In this document: piece by piece, positions 29,201 to 42,172 of the stretch
Layout: each line of letters begins with the position of its first letter
How positions within the stretch are numbered: position 1 is the first letter of the stretch
DNA from: Bradysia coprophila
Taxonomy: Eukaryota > Arthropoda > Insecta > Diptera > Sciaridae
Length of the DNA: 64,000 bases
Reading direction: 5' to 3'
Assembly (NCBI RefSeq): GCF_014529535.1
Contig: NW_023503608.1
Span: 10,342,501-10,406,500 of the forward strand
Program-made: the position numbers and the translations under genes
The notes under the pieces: model-generated
What the model saw: the letters and a program-made list of their open reading frames with translations, nothing else
What the model was told of the DNA's origin: nothing
Database searches by the model: none

Positions 29201-30602
29201 TGTACACCTCTTCAAAAATCGACTGAACAACCGACTGAACCAATACTGCTCCGTAACTGTATAACTTACTCAAATAACTTACGGCCTGACCGTAACTATA
29301 TCTCGATTTTTGTAGCACGGATTTTTATAAAAAAGAGACAGCTTTTCGGCATTAAAGTCAACTCGCTAGCATTGATGTAGGAGAAGTCAGAAGACAAGAT
29401 TTGATGTTTAGACATACGTAACTCTCAGAAATTATTCTCGTTTTTAGATACTTTTTAATACATTGTGTCGGTGGGGTCGCCGGGTAGCAACTTAAGTGGT
29501 TGGAACTAACTATGACTCTGTTATATGTCCGTTTAAATTTCATTCATTTGGTGTGTCTCTGTTTTAGGCCTTCGTGCAATACATCAAGCCGGTCTGGCTT
29601 GTCGCACACTCGATCCGACAAAAATTATTGTAACCGGAAAACGTGTCCGCTTCAGTTTCCTGGGTATCTCGGATATCGCATACTTTGATCCGAACCAAAC
29701 GAACCAAATGAGTGCTATATCCAACTACCAACAGGTAAACCAACTATTTGTTTGAAAGGAAATCTGCTTGAATAACGAATTTTCGAAATGGTTGCGCAGG
29801 AGGATCTAACATCACTTGGCAAATTGGTTCTAGCATTGGCCTGTCGATGCTATAAATCCGTTCACGAAGAAAAAATCCAATCCAGCATACAATATGTAAC
29901 GCGAAATTATTCGTCCGATTTGAAGAATTTGATTTTGTAAGACATTTTTGTGAAATTCTAAGAAAATCCTCGAGTTTCCTGACTCACAATTTTGTTTTTG
30001 TTCGTTCAGATATCTTTTAACGATCACATCGACGAGACGTTGTGTCACCGATTTGATGCCAATGATCGGCGCCCGATTCTACACTCAATTGGATGCTTTG
30101 CAAACACAGTGCGACAAACAGGAAGACGAATTGGCTAAAGAACTGGAAAATGGTCGACTCTATCGAATGCTGGTGAAATTAGGCTGTATTAACGAAAGAC
30201 CTGAGTACGTCTTAAACATATCCGACTGCATCGTCATTGTGCCAATTGTTTAATTTTTTTTCTTTTGTAAAGATTAAGTTTAGACGCCACCTGGTCTGAG
30301 ACAGGCGATCGCTACATGCTCAAATTATTTAGAGACTATCTGTTCCATATGATCACCGAAGATGGAAGACCTTGGCTGGATCACGCACATATTTTGCAAT
30401 GTTTGAATAAACTTGACGCTGGTACAGCAGAAAAGGTATGCATTTTACCCGACAGTAGAGGCTTATATTGCATTGGTTTAACTCTTCCATATTTCAGGTC
30501 AACTTAATGTCCAGAGACGAACAGTCCGTTTTAGTTGTTACTTATGCCGAATTAAAGCATTGCTTGGAGCAGTCGTTTGCCGAGCTGACCTCAAGCGTAT
30601 AA
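26256..30602 (+). CDS. PAN3: PAN3, regulatory subunit of the PAN2-PAN3 deadenylase
   Basis: Fifteen phase-consistent coding exons: 26256-26312, 26525-26617, 27430-27589, 27651-27763, 27834-27969, 28032-28181, 28255-28395, 28465-28581, 28637-28760, 28827-28912, 29568-29734, 29800-29936, 30010-30204, 30273-30435, 30498-30602; 647 residues. A PAM2-like poly(A)-binding-protein motif (TPQSPEFIP, residues 52-60) sits in a Ser/Pro/Asn-rich N-terminus. ENVGGTTYFY precedes the pseudokinase (SAFFIPDEMRNDIL, YHSLYPLE, YCLRRIHGFRL, GLACRTLDPTKIIVTGK), then a coiled coil and the C-terminal knob (LMPMIGARFYTQLD, GRLYRMLVKLGCINERPE, ILQCLNKLDAG). PAN3 dimers tether the PAN2 nuclease to poly(A) mRNA in the cytoplasm. 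The exon starts at an acceptor at 26245, so the ATG at 26256 (MDGMLYGGLPSESKLATYL) may be the true start, or an upstream exon may be missing. Confidence 0.96.
26890..27200 (-). pseudogene. Coding-like fragments antisense in a PAN3 intron
   Basis: Two minus-strand segments look protein-like, but in different frames. One is about 27076-27195 (FEEEMVQLVIDNIINHQLP, then RMYTLGEALSGKMC). The other is about 26930-27045 (CHPRTCSPCCYSPDGHSLD, then LFHDIYDYYKDRCFDPT). They are richer in GC and in charged and aromatic residues than the intron around them. No start, signal or complete exon pair is evident. They could be a relic of a host gene or two exons of a nested gene. Not recognised. Confidence 0.35.
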
Positions 30603-30694
30603 AAGTTATTAAAATTTCCGCGGTGTATTATTATTGACTTAATCTGTTTCCACAGATGTTGTGAAGGTAAATTGGTTCGTCCATAAATACTGAA

Positions 30695-30700
30695 AATAAA
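30695..30700 (+). terminator. Polyadenylation signal of PAN3
   Basis: AATAAA 92 bases after the PAN3 stop at 30600-30602. Confidence 0.6.
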
Positions 30701-30956
30701 ATGATTGTTGAATGAGACATGGTGTGTGTGAATGTTTGTGTGTGTGATTTTTCAGTTGAAGATGCTGCAACTTCTTAGTTGACCATAATTTAAATTTAAA
30801 TACTCATGTTCATTAAGGAAGTTAGCTATTTCAAGCCAAGATTTTTTTTTGAAAACGTACGTACCAAAATCGGACACATTTTCCAACAAACTTTTTTTAT
30901 GTCCCGTGAAGCCAATTTTTTTTTTAAACGACTTCCATCACTTTAATTTATTGTAG

Positions 30957-31437
30957 TAGTCCTCGAAACAGATCGTTCTGACCTGATCTGAATCTGGAAA
31001 AAAGCGATCTGAAAATTTCAGATTCAGATTCAGACCTCTGGCGGCTTGATCTGATCTGATCTGAAATCTTAAAATTGGAAGCAGGTCTGATCTGAAAACT
31101 GAAAATTTGAATCTGGAAATTTTCGGATCAATCTGAAATCTGAAAATCAGTATGACTAAACAAACGCTAATTTATTAGAAATTCTTGAACTGCTGGGCTC
31201 CGCGAGTGCAGGGGAACTAATAAAATCAAAAATATTTCTATAATAGTAGCAAGTTTTGGAATTTCAAATTTTATTCTTGGGACTTCAGATCATTCAGATT
31301 GGATCAGATCAGATCAGAGTCTTCAGATTTCAGATCAGAATCAGATCAGATCAAAATTTTCAGATCAGAATCAGATCGGGTAAATTTCAGATCAATCCGA
31401 AAAAAATTCAGATTGATCTGATCTGTTCCGAGCCCTA
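30957..31437. mobile_element. hAT-like MITE filled with GATCTGA words
   Basis: Ends TAGTCCTCGAAACAGATC and GATCTGTTCCGAGCCCTA form an imperfect TIR. 8-bp flanks TATTGTAG (30949-30956) and AATTGTAG (31438-31445) differ at one base, as expected for a hAT target duplication. The left half repeats GATCTGA, the right half its inverse TCAGATC, dozens of times. No transposase. 481 bp. Confidence 0.8.
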
Positions 31438-31706
31438 AATTGTAGCCACTTTGTTATACTTACTTTGACCAACCTAACAAGGTTTTATATAAATCCAAAT
31501 TCAAAAGTGAAACTAAAATTCGTCCAAAATTTGGAAAGTCCGAAGTGAGATGGTGGAAAGTCTAGTGGGACCCTTTTACGACTTCAAACAACCAGTAATG
31601 AGAGTGGCAATATCTCACGACCATCGTACGTTCTGTTGTCTTAACTTAATAGGTTTTTCAAGTTTCAGATTTTGAGAAGTTGTAACAGTATTCATAACGG
31701 CTTTAA

Positions 31707-31909
31707 CCTGTCACAGACGGCTAGCATATTAACAGTTTTACTATATGAACAGACTACTACTTCAAAGATCGAATTATTTCCAAAAGATTGATGTCAAATC
31801 TTTTACTTCATTTTTTTGAACATTCTGTTTGCCATATAACACCTCATGAGTCAGAGCTTGTCGTTTATTCTGCCGTTGTCGATAACAGATGACAACCGTC
31901 TGTAACAGG
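31707..31909. mobile_element. piggyBac-like MITE, copy 1
   Basis: Ends CCTGTCACAGACGG and CCGTCTGTAACAGG are inverted, flanked on both sides by TTAA (31703-31706, 31910-31913), the piggyBac target. Internal family words: AAATCTTTTACTTCATTT, GAGTCAGAGCTTGTC and GATAACAGATGAC. 203 bp, non-coding. Confidence 0.85.
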
Positions 31910-32200
31910 TTAATATTACCTTTGCTATGGTATAAGAAAATATCGGCAACGTTAATTTCCTCACTAGTTCAGTTTCGACTCAAGCTCTATTGGTTTTTCT
32001 TGATAATCTTGAGCCGCATAACTGTGCAGGAGTTACCGAGTTACTCTGGCTCGACTTAAAGCCCTCGAGTAGTTATAACTATCGAATAATCATAATTCTC
32101 GTTCAGTGACTTTTGAGGGATTTGACTCTGGATGGTCTCGAGCATATTATTGTTGTGGGAATGATTACTAAAAAAAACTATTGCTTAAAAATAAACGGAG

Positions 32201-32419
32201 GGGATAACCACTGTGGAAAAATCTGTCCGAACTGTTTCAATTACACTATTCAATTCCAAAAATTCCATTGAGTTCCACAATTTTTTTTAGTTCCGAAAAT
32301 TCCGTGGTTTCAAAAGTGATAATTCCAACAAATTCCAAAATTCCACTAACTTCCAAAGATTCCACTAAATTCCGAAAATTCCATTGGCCTGTCCCAAAAA
32401 ATTCCACAGTGGTTATCCC
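32201..32419. mobile_element. MITE with 18-bp perfect TIRs and AATTCCA words
   Basis: GGGATAACCACTGTGGAA at 32201-32218 is perfectly inverted at 32402-32419. The interior is a run of ATTCCA/TTCCAAA-type words. 219 bp, non-coding. Organisation resembles the hAT-like word-filled elements, but no clear 8-bp duplication is seen. Confidence 0.8.
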
Positions 32420-32470
32420 AAGCTAGCAAGGGCTCACCTCTGCTATTACTTGTGTCATTGGCAAATTAGA

Positions 32471-32618
32471 CGTAGGGGATAATGTTCGAGCACGGGCACG
32501 CCGAAAAGTCCTAAGTTGGTCGAGGATTTAAAAAAATTTATTCGGAGGTATTCCTCGACTCCCTTAGCACTTTCCAGTGTGCCTAAAGTTGACGAGTCAC
32601 AATAACTGGCAACGTGTT
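32471..32618 (-). repeat. Dispersed repeat fragment, partner of 9102-9233
   Basis: Reverse complement matches 9102-9233 in order (AACACGTTGCC, GGAAAGTGCTAA, ATTATCCCCTACGT). It extends slightly further inside (GACTTTTCGGCGTGCCCGTG). Confidence 0.7.
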
Positions 32619-35600
32619 AAAGATTAACCTTCTTGGTGCTGTCGTTTCGAAGCTACCTACTTCTGTAAATTGTCCGTTTTTCATCAAATTCTTTTTTGTT
32701 GCAGGTTTTATCGAGAAAAGCAAGAAAAAACACACCGTTTTATTAGCAATTAGTTACTTTTAGTGGAAATGAATTCAGATAAAATGAAGAAGAAAAAAAT
32801 GGAAACAATGAATGTGGTTGACTTGATGAGACATTACGCACGTGGTTATTTTTTTTATGATGACTAAATTAAACGAAAAATAAAGCAACACGAAAGGATA
32901 AACAAAAAAAAGAGATGAAGATACAATTACGATTTGAAATGAAAATGGATCGGATAATGATGTCATTAGGACATATCCTGTGAATTCACTGAAGTATAAT
33001 TTCAATTTTTGTGATTTTTTTATTTTAACAAGAAAAAAATTTAATTTCTTTTGGAATGCTTCATTCATGAATAATGTCGTAATAAGTGAAAGATTGTGTT
33101 TTGAAATTCTTTGTGATTGATTACGGTAGAAATATTGTCGTTTCTTATACATTTTTTTTTAAACAAAAAAATATTTTTTAGTAGATTATGATTGTCGCCA
33201 CAGTATAAAAAGATTTCTCATTAGAATTTAGTGGTACTAAGAAATAAGCGCATCTAAATTTTTTTTAAATGATTGTATGGCGATATATGCATGTCAACCA
33301 ACAAAAACAATAATTTTTTTTGCATTTTTTTATCAATAATATGAAATATAGTTATGAAAAGCTGCGATGGATTTAATTTTCCTCTTTTGTTTTATTGTTC
33401 TTTACTTGAAAACGAAGCTCTTTTTTGATTTTGAAGAAATTTGTAGATTTTTCGAGTGTCTTAATCTAAGGCCTAAAAACATCGTCCCTATCAATGCAAC
33501 TGAAGAAATGTGTTTCGTTTCCGCCGATACCGACGTACCGTCGATTTTTCAAAAATATGTTTGTGGAGAAGCAGCTTTTCTTCAATTTTTCTTTGTTTAT
33601 AATTTTTACTTTAGTAGTGTAAATAAGGATAAAAATTGTGATTTAGAAACTAAAATTTAAAACAAAAAGAAAATTCCATGTTTCGTAACCAGTCAAAAGT
33701 TTCGTTAAATAAAAATCACCGAAAAATCGACATTAAAACCATTTGCAGACAGATAACATCTCTCCGAAAGAGATGTTCCGGGTGAAAGACTCAAAAGTTC
33801 GAAAAACAACTGATTGCATCTGATTAAGAGAATTCAAGAGATTGCTTTGAGGTCTGCAAATGATGAATAGGAAAATAAAACTCTGAATGATATCAGAATC
33901 GGAAAGGTTTTGGTTTGTTTTGAATAATTAGAGTAGAAGTTTACAAGATGCACAGCGCGTGCGTGTATAAGCTTCAAACGTATAAACAGTTTTGTTTGCT
34001 TGTGTGGATCAGTTGAAACGAGTTCATGCTGAAATTTCTGTCTCTGACTGTACTTCATTTGTAGAAAGCATCTCTCACTTAAAAATATTAATCATCCATC
34101 TCTCATCATGAGAAAACTCTGGCCAGAGCACATTGCTTACTCTTGATTTGCATATCAAATCAATGTAAAGTTAACAAAAATTGCTTTTGTTTGCAGCTCT
34201 TTTCACATTGTAAAATGTGAAACCTGCATTTGCTACCAATTTTCTTTGGTTGATTCATTTCAAAAGAGAAAGCTTAGCAGCAAATGTAAGTTTGACATTA
34301 TATGACGATACGAAAAGTGCTGAAAACAGAAGCAATTTTTCATTTTCATTTTTCAATAACATGCCACATTTTGACGTGCTTAAAACGGCTACCTAACTGA
34401 TCAACTTTTTTTTATATGAGTTTATAGGAACTTGTGGATGAAAAAGATTTCTCATCCCAAGGTCTCACTTCAATTCTATGATTTCGAGTACTATCAAATC
34501 GTTTGTTTAATTATCCTTATTTGATTAAACTGTAATGCATCCAAAACGTTAAGCTGCACAGAAGATATCATTCAGAGAATTTAAATGAAAAATGTTTTGA
34601 ACCAAGAAGCACAAATTTTTGTTGTACTAATTAAGTTAATGGAAAAGAGAACATTTTACAAAGAAAAAAGACATTTTTTAGTATATTACAACATGCAACG
34701 ATGATTGTCTGATATAGGAAACCCATTATGGATGTGTGATGAATGACGAAATAATTTAATTTTTCTTTTCTTTTAATTTTATCTTAATTGTGACAATGTG
34801 AATGAATATTTAAGTATAAAACTAGTACTGAAACGACAAGGAAAAAGTAATTAAAATCTAAAATTGATTTAAGATGCGATACGTACAATTTATAGTATTT
34901 TCTAAAATGGGCAGCTTTCGACGTAAGAGAAAAAAAAACGAAAATAAAACAACAAAGGAAAAGTTTGAAGAATTTTTTTTTGGTTACATTTAGAGTTGAA
35001 TTGATGTTGAAAAATTAATAAATTAATTGATTAAAAGAAGAAGAAAGAACAAAATAATCATCCTACAAAGAATATAAAATTAGCATTTTTTTGATGGAGT
35101 TAGTTGTGTCTATTTCTTAACTTTACTTTCGTTTTTTTTTAGTAGGAAAACTCTTTTCTTCTGTGATTTTATGTTTAATTTCGCAGCTTTTTCTTTCTTC
35201 GAAGAAGAGGAGAAAATAATTATTTTGTCGAATGAATTGTGCATTGAGTTTTATAGATTATATTTCATCGACAGATACCGACTTATTGCGATGCAAACGA
35301 AATGTTAAATAAAATAGTTCCGTTCAGCAAAAAAACAATTAAAAATTAAAAGAAAATGAAAAGAATGAAGTGAAAACAAAGAATGAATGGCATAAAAACG
35401 AAAAAAAAAATATTTTAAACTAAAATTAAGTCAGAAAAGTGAGAAAGTATTAATTACATAGAAAAACAGAGATGATTGGAGCAGTGTGGCTTAAAAGAAA
35501 TATTGAAATAGAGCGCACCACCCAGCAAAACAACAAAAACAATGTATAACAATCGATTTTCGATGCAAATAAAACAACAAAAAACTGTAAAGAACTGGAA

Positions 35601-35990
35601 AGTGAAAATAATTACAAACGCAATGTGTCTGTGTAACATATTTTTGGATAATTTATTTTTCGATCTGATTTATTTTAAGGATTTACTGATGTAAATGGAA
35701 ACAAATTTATGTCAAAATGTATAATGAAACATTACGAAAAATATATGTTTATTAAAAATAATCTGTTGTGTATCAATCAGATTCTGTGCTTCCACTAGAG
35801 AAAACATTTATTAATCAAATAACAACGGTGGGTGTCGGTTTTCTCTACGTTTCATTTTATTTTATTTATTTCAGTTTCACCCCCTACACATCTATGCGGG
35901 GAAGTTTGAGGAAATAAAACTAATTTGTCTAGCATCTAACTCATTTCATCAACACGTTATTCAATACCGAATAGAAAGTTAGTAAAAGAG
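32619..35990. other. AT-rich block without genes or recognisable repeats
   Basis: More than 3 kb of strongly AT-rich, purine-tract-rich sequence with no domain-bearing ORF, no TIR pair and no match to the repeats elsewhere in the window. The 97-residue ORF at 33367-33660 is Phe-rich and unsupported. The texture resembles a long untranslated region, but nothing proves transcription. Confidence 0.4.
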
Positions 35991-36087
35991 TTTCAAATTT
36001 GTGTTACTAAAATTGCATCGTAAATTTTTGTTTCATTTGAAATGTATTTCGTACGGGCTTTCGCAGTTGCGCTATGCGCAATTTTAA
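35991..36087 (+). repeat. Fragment of the ~1 kb dispersed repeat
   Basis: AAATTTGTGTTAC, CATTTGAAA, TCGTACGGGCTTTCGC and GCGCTATGCGCAATTTT match the corresponding stretch of copy 1 (about 8297-8357). It ends exactly where the next MITE is inserted. Confidence 0.7.
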
Positions 36088-36279
36088 CCTGTTACAGACC
36101 GTAAGCATATGATCAGTATTATTATCGGGTCTATTACTTCCATCGATCAAAGTATTTTTAATCTGGTAATTTCAAATCTTGTACTTCAATTTTTACTACA
36201 TGCATTTTACTACATATGTAATAAATGACCAGATTATGTCATTATTTTTCTCGTCGTTATCGATAACAGATGTGACAGG
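36088..36279. mobile_element. piggyBac-like MITE, copy 2, inserted in a repeat
   Basis: CCTGTTACAGACCGTAAGCAT at the left, GATAACAGATGTGACAGG at the right, TTAA on both sides (36084-36087, 36280-36283). The left TTAA belongs to the sequence GCGCAATTTTTAAGACG that is uninterrupted in copy 1 of the dispersed repeat. 192 bp. Confidence 0.87.
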
Positions 36280-36477
36280 TTAAAGATGAAAACTTTTAGA
36301 AAATTTGCACATGCCGCAATTGGGCTAGGTGGGAAATAATTTCAAGTACGCACTAGGGATACTTATTTACATTGAGAAAGTCTGGTCCGAGGACTGGTCT
36401 GGCTTCAAGAAATCTACTTTTCTTTGACGATAAAATGCTCCAAAATGAAACAATTATGTTTTTGTTAATTTTGTTTT

Positions 36478-36483
36478 TTTATT
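36478..36483 (-). terminator. Polyadenylation signal of the inositol phosphatase gene
   Basis: AATAAA on the minus strand, about 175 bases beyond the stop at 36656-36658. Confidence 0.5.
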
Positions 36484-36655
36484 GAATCGTCAATGCATTG
36501 AAAACGACAGCTCCGTAGCAGAACCAATCAAACGGCTAATGAAAACTTTTCCGATTGCCAAATTCTTGATCAATTTTGTTCAATTTTTTTAAACAAAAAT
36601 TTACTCGTTTATGAAGAGCCTTCTATTCCGAAACAGAATTAGGAAATTATTCTTT

Positions 36656-38131
36656 CTATTTCCAAAACAAAATGAAGATATTCAGGAAGGCAAGTGTTGC
36701 AAAAATTATCGTGTTCGATTGGAAGCTAGTAACTGCGAACGAGGTTTCACTGCATGAAATAACGGTGCAATTGGCGCCAATGAATCTTCCATAACGTTGT
36801 CGAATAAAACTGACCTTGCAGAGACCATTTGATTGACATCCAGGAATAACCAGCGGTTGCTCGTTTATCAAGAATAAGATGTCGTTATCGCCTCCAGGGC
36901 AACTAAAATTATTATTTGACTAATTTGAACGAACATTGATTTATCAAACTTGACACCTTGTAACTTACTCGTAACGAATCGCAGCAATATTTGTAGCCAT
37001 TGGTGAGATAATAGAAGATTTCCATTCTCGATTGGCCTGTTGATTATAATTTGCCGCAGTCAACGGTTCATCGTTTCCGAAAACGCGCAGTGCTACCAAA
37101 AGAAATTGGAAGTGGTCGGCATGTGACACATATAGTCGAACGCGATCATCTCCACCATCGTTGTCCATAAAGTCCAGAAGCTCTTGAATGACTCCACAAT
37201 TCAAATTTTCGAAAAGAAGTTGTGGACCACCATGACCCCAGTCGATGTAGAAGTGAAGGTCCTCCAAGTATTCCAAAATCAAGAGGTCATCCAACGAAAA
37301 AGTGCCGCAAAATGGTGCTGGAACTGACATATTCCAGGCTTGCTCATAATAACAGATCTCCCAAAGAGTGCGAACTTGTCTCTCAGTCAAACGTTGATTT
37401 CCGGTAAGGCCCAGTTTATCATTAACGCGATTCAACATGTTTTGGAAATGCGGTCCATTTATAAACGCAGCTTGCTCCACAGCTGATCTAACACTAGCTT
37501 CATCGAAGAGTAAACAGTCTGCTTCATGAGGTCTCAAAAGCATATCTGGATCGGGTGTTGGTTCTATAAATATTTGTTCATAATCACCGAATAATCCATC
37601 TGAAAATGCTTTGACAGTAGCTTCGGAACGTTCGGGTGCTGTTCTTTTGAAGACAAAGTGTGTTCGATTATACGTCGTTGGCAAAAGGGTAGGAAAGGCC
37701 TGTTGAAATCGTTGAGCTATTTCTTTCATTTCGTTCGATCCGGATATAGTTAGTAAAGTTTCGTATTCAGCTGTTATGTTCGGATCGAAATTCCATGTGT
37801 CAATTAAATCGAAATCTTGCTGGCAAAGAGTTCCCTGTCCAGCACTTCTGGCCGCTTTAATATTTTCGACTTGTGGTTGAATGTTTCGAATTCTTCCAAT
37901 TTCTTCATTGAAAGGAAGGCGAGAAGGGTGACGAGTGTAAAACCAAAACTTTGATGGAGTGCAAGTTGATGTTGCTGGGTTGAACGTTCCACGTACGACA
38001 TCGTACGCAGTGAACACAGAATATTTGTTTAAATGAAGTCTCAATCGAAGTGGATCCGACGAAAAACAATAGTTTGGATCAGCAAGTCCGATGGAGACAG
38101 CACAAATAAGAAAAATTAAAACTTTTATCAT
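36656..38131 (-). CDS. MINPP1: Multiple inositol polyphosphate phosphatase-like (histidine acid phosphatase)
   Basis: Two exons, 38131-36969 and 36902-36656, joined in phase 2 by a GTAAGT donor, give 469 residues. A signal peptide (MIKVLIFLICAVSIGLA) leads. The catalytic loop is at 67-73 but reads RHPSRLP where the family has RHGxRxP. The distal acid motif is HAD at 337-339; MINPP proteins usually have HAE. Features shared with MINPPs: DLIDTWNFDPN, DDLLILEYLEDLHFYIDWGHG, and the C-terminal LFLINEQPLVIPGC. The protein ends in a hydrophobic stretch (IIFATLAFLNIFILFW), a membrane anchor or GPI signal. MINPPs remove phosphates from InsP6 and related inositol phosphates in the ER or outside the cell. 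The Gly to Pro change may alter or abolish activity. Family call firm; exact paralogue unknown. Confidence 0.9.
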
Positions 38132-38341
38132 TTTCGTTTTGAAAACTTTTTCTTCTACACTTTGCAGTTTTTAATTCACTAATAAAAGTTGAAATGTGAT
38201 GCTGAAACGGTTTTATATCTACTAGAAACTAGATAAAATGCTTGATAAAAAAATGATAAAAACATCAATTACATTCCGCCTGATGATCGATTCATTTTTA
38301 CAAACAAAAAATCATCGTCAACCACCAGTTGCGCTTCTTAA

Positions 38342-38527
38342 CCTTTCACAGACGGCAAGCATAATCATGAACAAAATAATAGCAAGAATTTATTTAAAAT
38401 ATATTTTGGTATTTTATATGTAAATCTTTTACTTCATTTGATCTAATATATTTTTTAGCATAAAATATTTCACTTTTTTTGTCATTGTTGTAGGTACATG
38501 GAAGATGACATAGCCGTTTCTAAAAGG
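38342..38527. mobile_element. piggyBac-like MITE, copy 3
   Basis: Begins CCTTTCACAGACGGCAAGCAT, ends CATAGCCGTTTCTAAAAGG, flanked by TTAA at 38338-38341 and 38528-38531; internal AAATCTTTTACTTCATTT. More diverged than copy 1. 186 bp, non-coding. Confidence 0.8.
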
Positions 38528-38531
38528 TTAA

Positions 38532-39472
38532 AACTTTTGATAAAGCTTTTAGGTTATTTATATAAAGTTTTTTCACAACCTTAAATGTACTCCTGAATTT
38601 CCACTTAGCAAAACTTAAAAAAAATGTTGGGTGGAGTTCTTTGAGCAATCACGATCTCTTGATCAAAGCTAGTTGCTGGAGTATTCTTTGGTGGAAAGTT
38701 CATTCGATCGACGATCGTTGTTGCTTCATCTTATAGACCTTTGCTTATAGAAGAAAGAGTCTATTTGCACTTTCTTCTTATTGATCGAACTTCATTTTCT
38801 TCATCGAAATTCCAGTTGGTGTAACAGTTGCAACTGTGGTGTGCAGCATAAATCATTATCGCTGCCAACGGTAATCGATTTGCTTTTCGATTTCGGTCAG
38901 ACTGCAATCATTGAACTCACAGTTGTACACGTAAGAACTACTCAGCGGAAAACTATACGTCTCCTACTTCAGAGTAGGAACAGGAGCACCTCAACCTTTT
39001 CTTCTCAGTATTCCTTCGTGTGTGTTACTTGTCTATTGTAGATTGCATGGTCGTATACCATTTGTAAGTTTAACTATACAAAAGTTGTAGGTACACTCCA
39101 GATAGACATCTCAAACAAAACATTATCATTATTGAAAACTGCCGAATCCACTGTGAACATAGAGAGTTCAGCGAGTTAAGTGACTGCTTTAGGCCAATTG
39201 ATTGTACAAATCTCATCATCCAGCAAAGCTGTTAACAATCGAGAAGCATGTCGGTAAACATACCAGCACTGTCAGCTCTGTTAGTTTGTTCTATTTAATC
39301 GAGAATAAATCTTCAACTATTTCAACAGGCATTTTGTCATATATAAATCACATGTTCACACGCATGTGTGCGTATTTTGACAAAACATTGAACATCTTCA
39401 TGACGGAGACTCCATGTCATAGGAAAAGGATAAGATAGAATTTCTAACTCAGTTTCTGAATTATTAGATTAA
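38532..39472. other. Intergenic, no gene seen
   Basis: Short open frames (38781-39041, 39202-39438) lack domains or splice context. No clear repeat ends. Confidence 0.4.
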
Positions 39473-39888
39473 CCTGTCACATACGGCTATTCATCAATTA
39501 TCAATAACGACGACAAAAATAATTTTTTTAAATTAAGACAAAAATAATGACAAGCTCTGAGTAAAACGGCCCTTTATATAGCAAAATATATGTTTAAAAA
39601 ATTGAAGTCAAGAGATTAAAAATACTTTGATCGATGGAAGCACAGCACTGAACAAAGCACTAGAACAGAATTTTCAAGAGGGGCCTTCTCGACGCAGTAG
39701 AAAAAAATAATTAAATTAATTGGAACGCAGCAGCAATTTTCAAAAATGAAGGGCCAACTGACCGTTAGAAAAATCTGTTCTATTGCTATGATGGAAGTAA
39801 TAAACAAGATAATAATACTGTTCATATCAATGCTCTCTCCAGCAACAAGAGAGAGAGTATTGGTCATATGCTTGCCGTCTGTATCAGG
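39473..39888. mobile_element. piggyBac-like MITE, copy 4, carrying a nested MITE
   Basis: Begins CCTGTCACATACGGCTA, ends GCCGTCTGTATCAGG, flanked by TTAA (39469-39472, 39889-39892). It is twice the length of its relatives because another element (39641-39789) is inserted in it. Confidence 0.8.
39641..39789. mobile_element. Nested MITE with 8-bp target duplication
   Basis: Flanked by GATGGAAG on both sides (39633-39640 and 39790-39797). Ends carry inverted AGCACTAGAACAGAATTTT and AAATCTGTTCTATTGCTA. Related pieces occur at about 51597-51628 (AGAACAGAATTTTCAAGAGG) and 59648-59825. The 8-bp duplication suggests hAT. 149 bp. Confidence 0.7.
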
Positions 39889-39977
39889 TTAACACCACGA
39901 AATGCTCTCTAAAAGATTAAAATGTTTGTTTCAAAGCCACAGTCACGAGAAGTTAAGATTTATTATCAAACAAAAAA

Positions 39978-42172
<2,195 letters not shown>

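Noticed and set aside
33367-33660. 97-codon Phe-rich frame
   Set aside because: AT-driven composition, no domain, no transcription signals.
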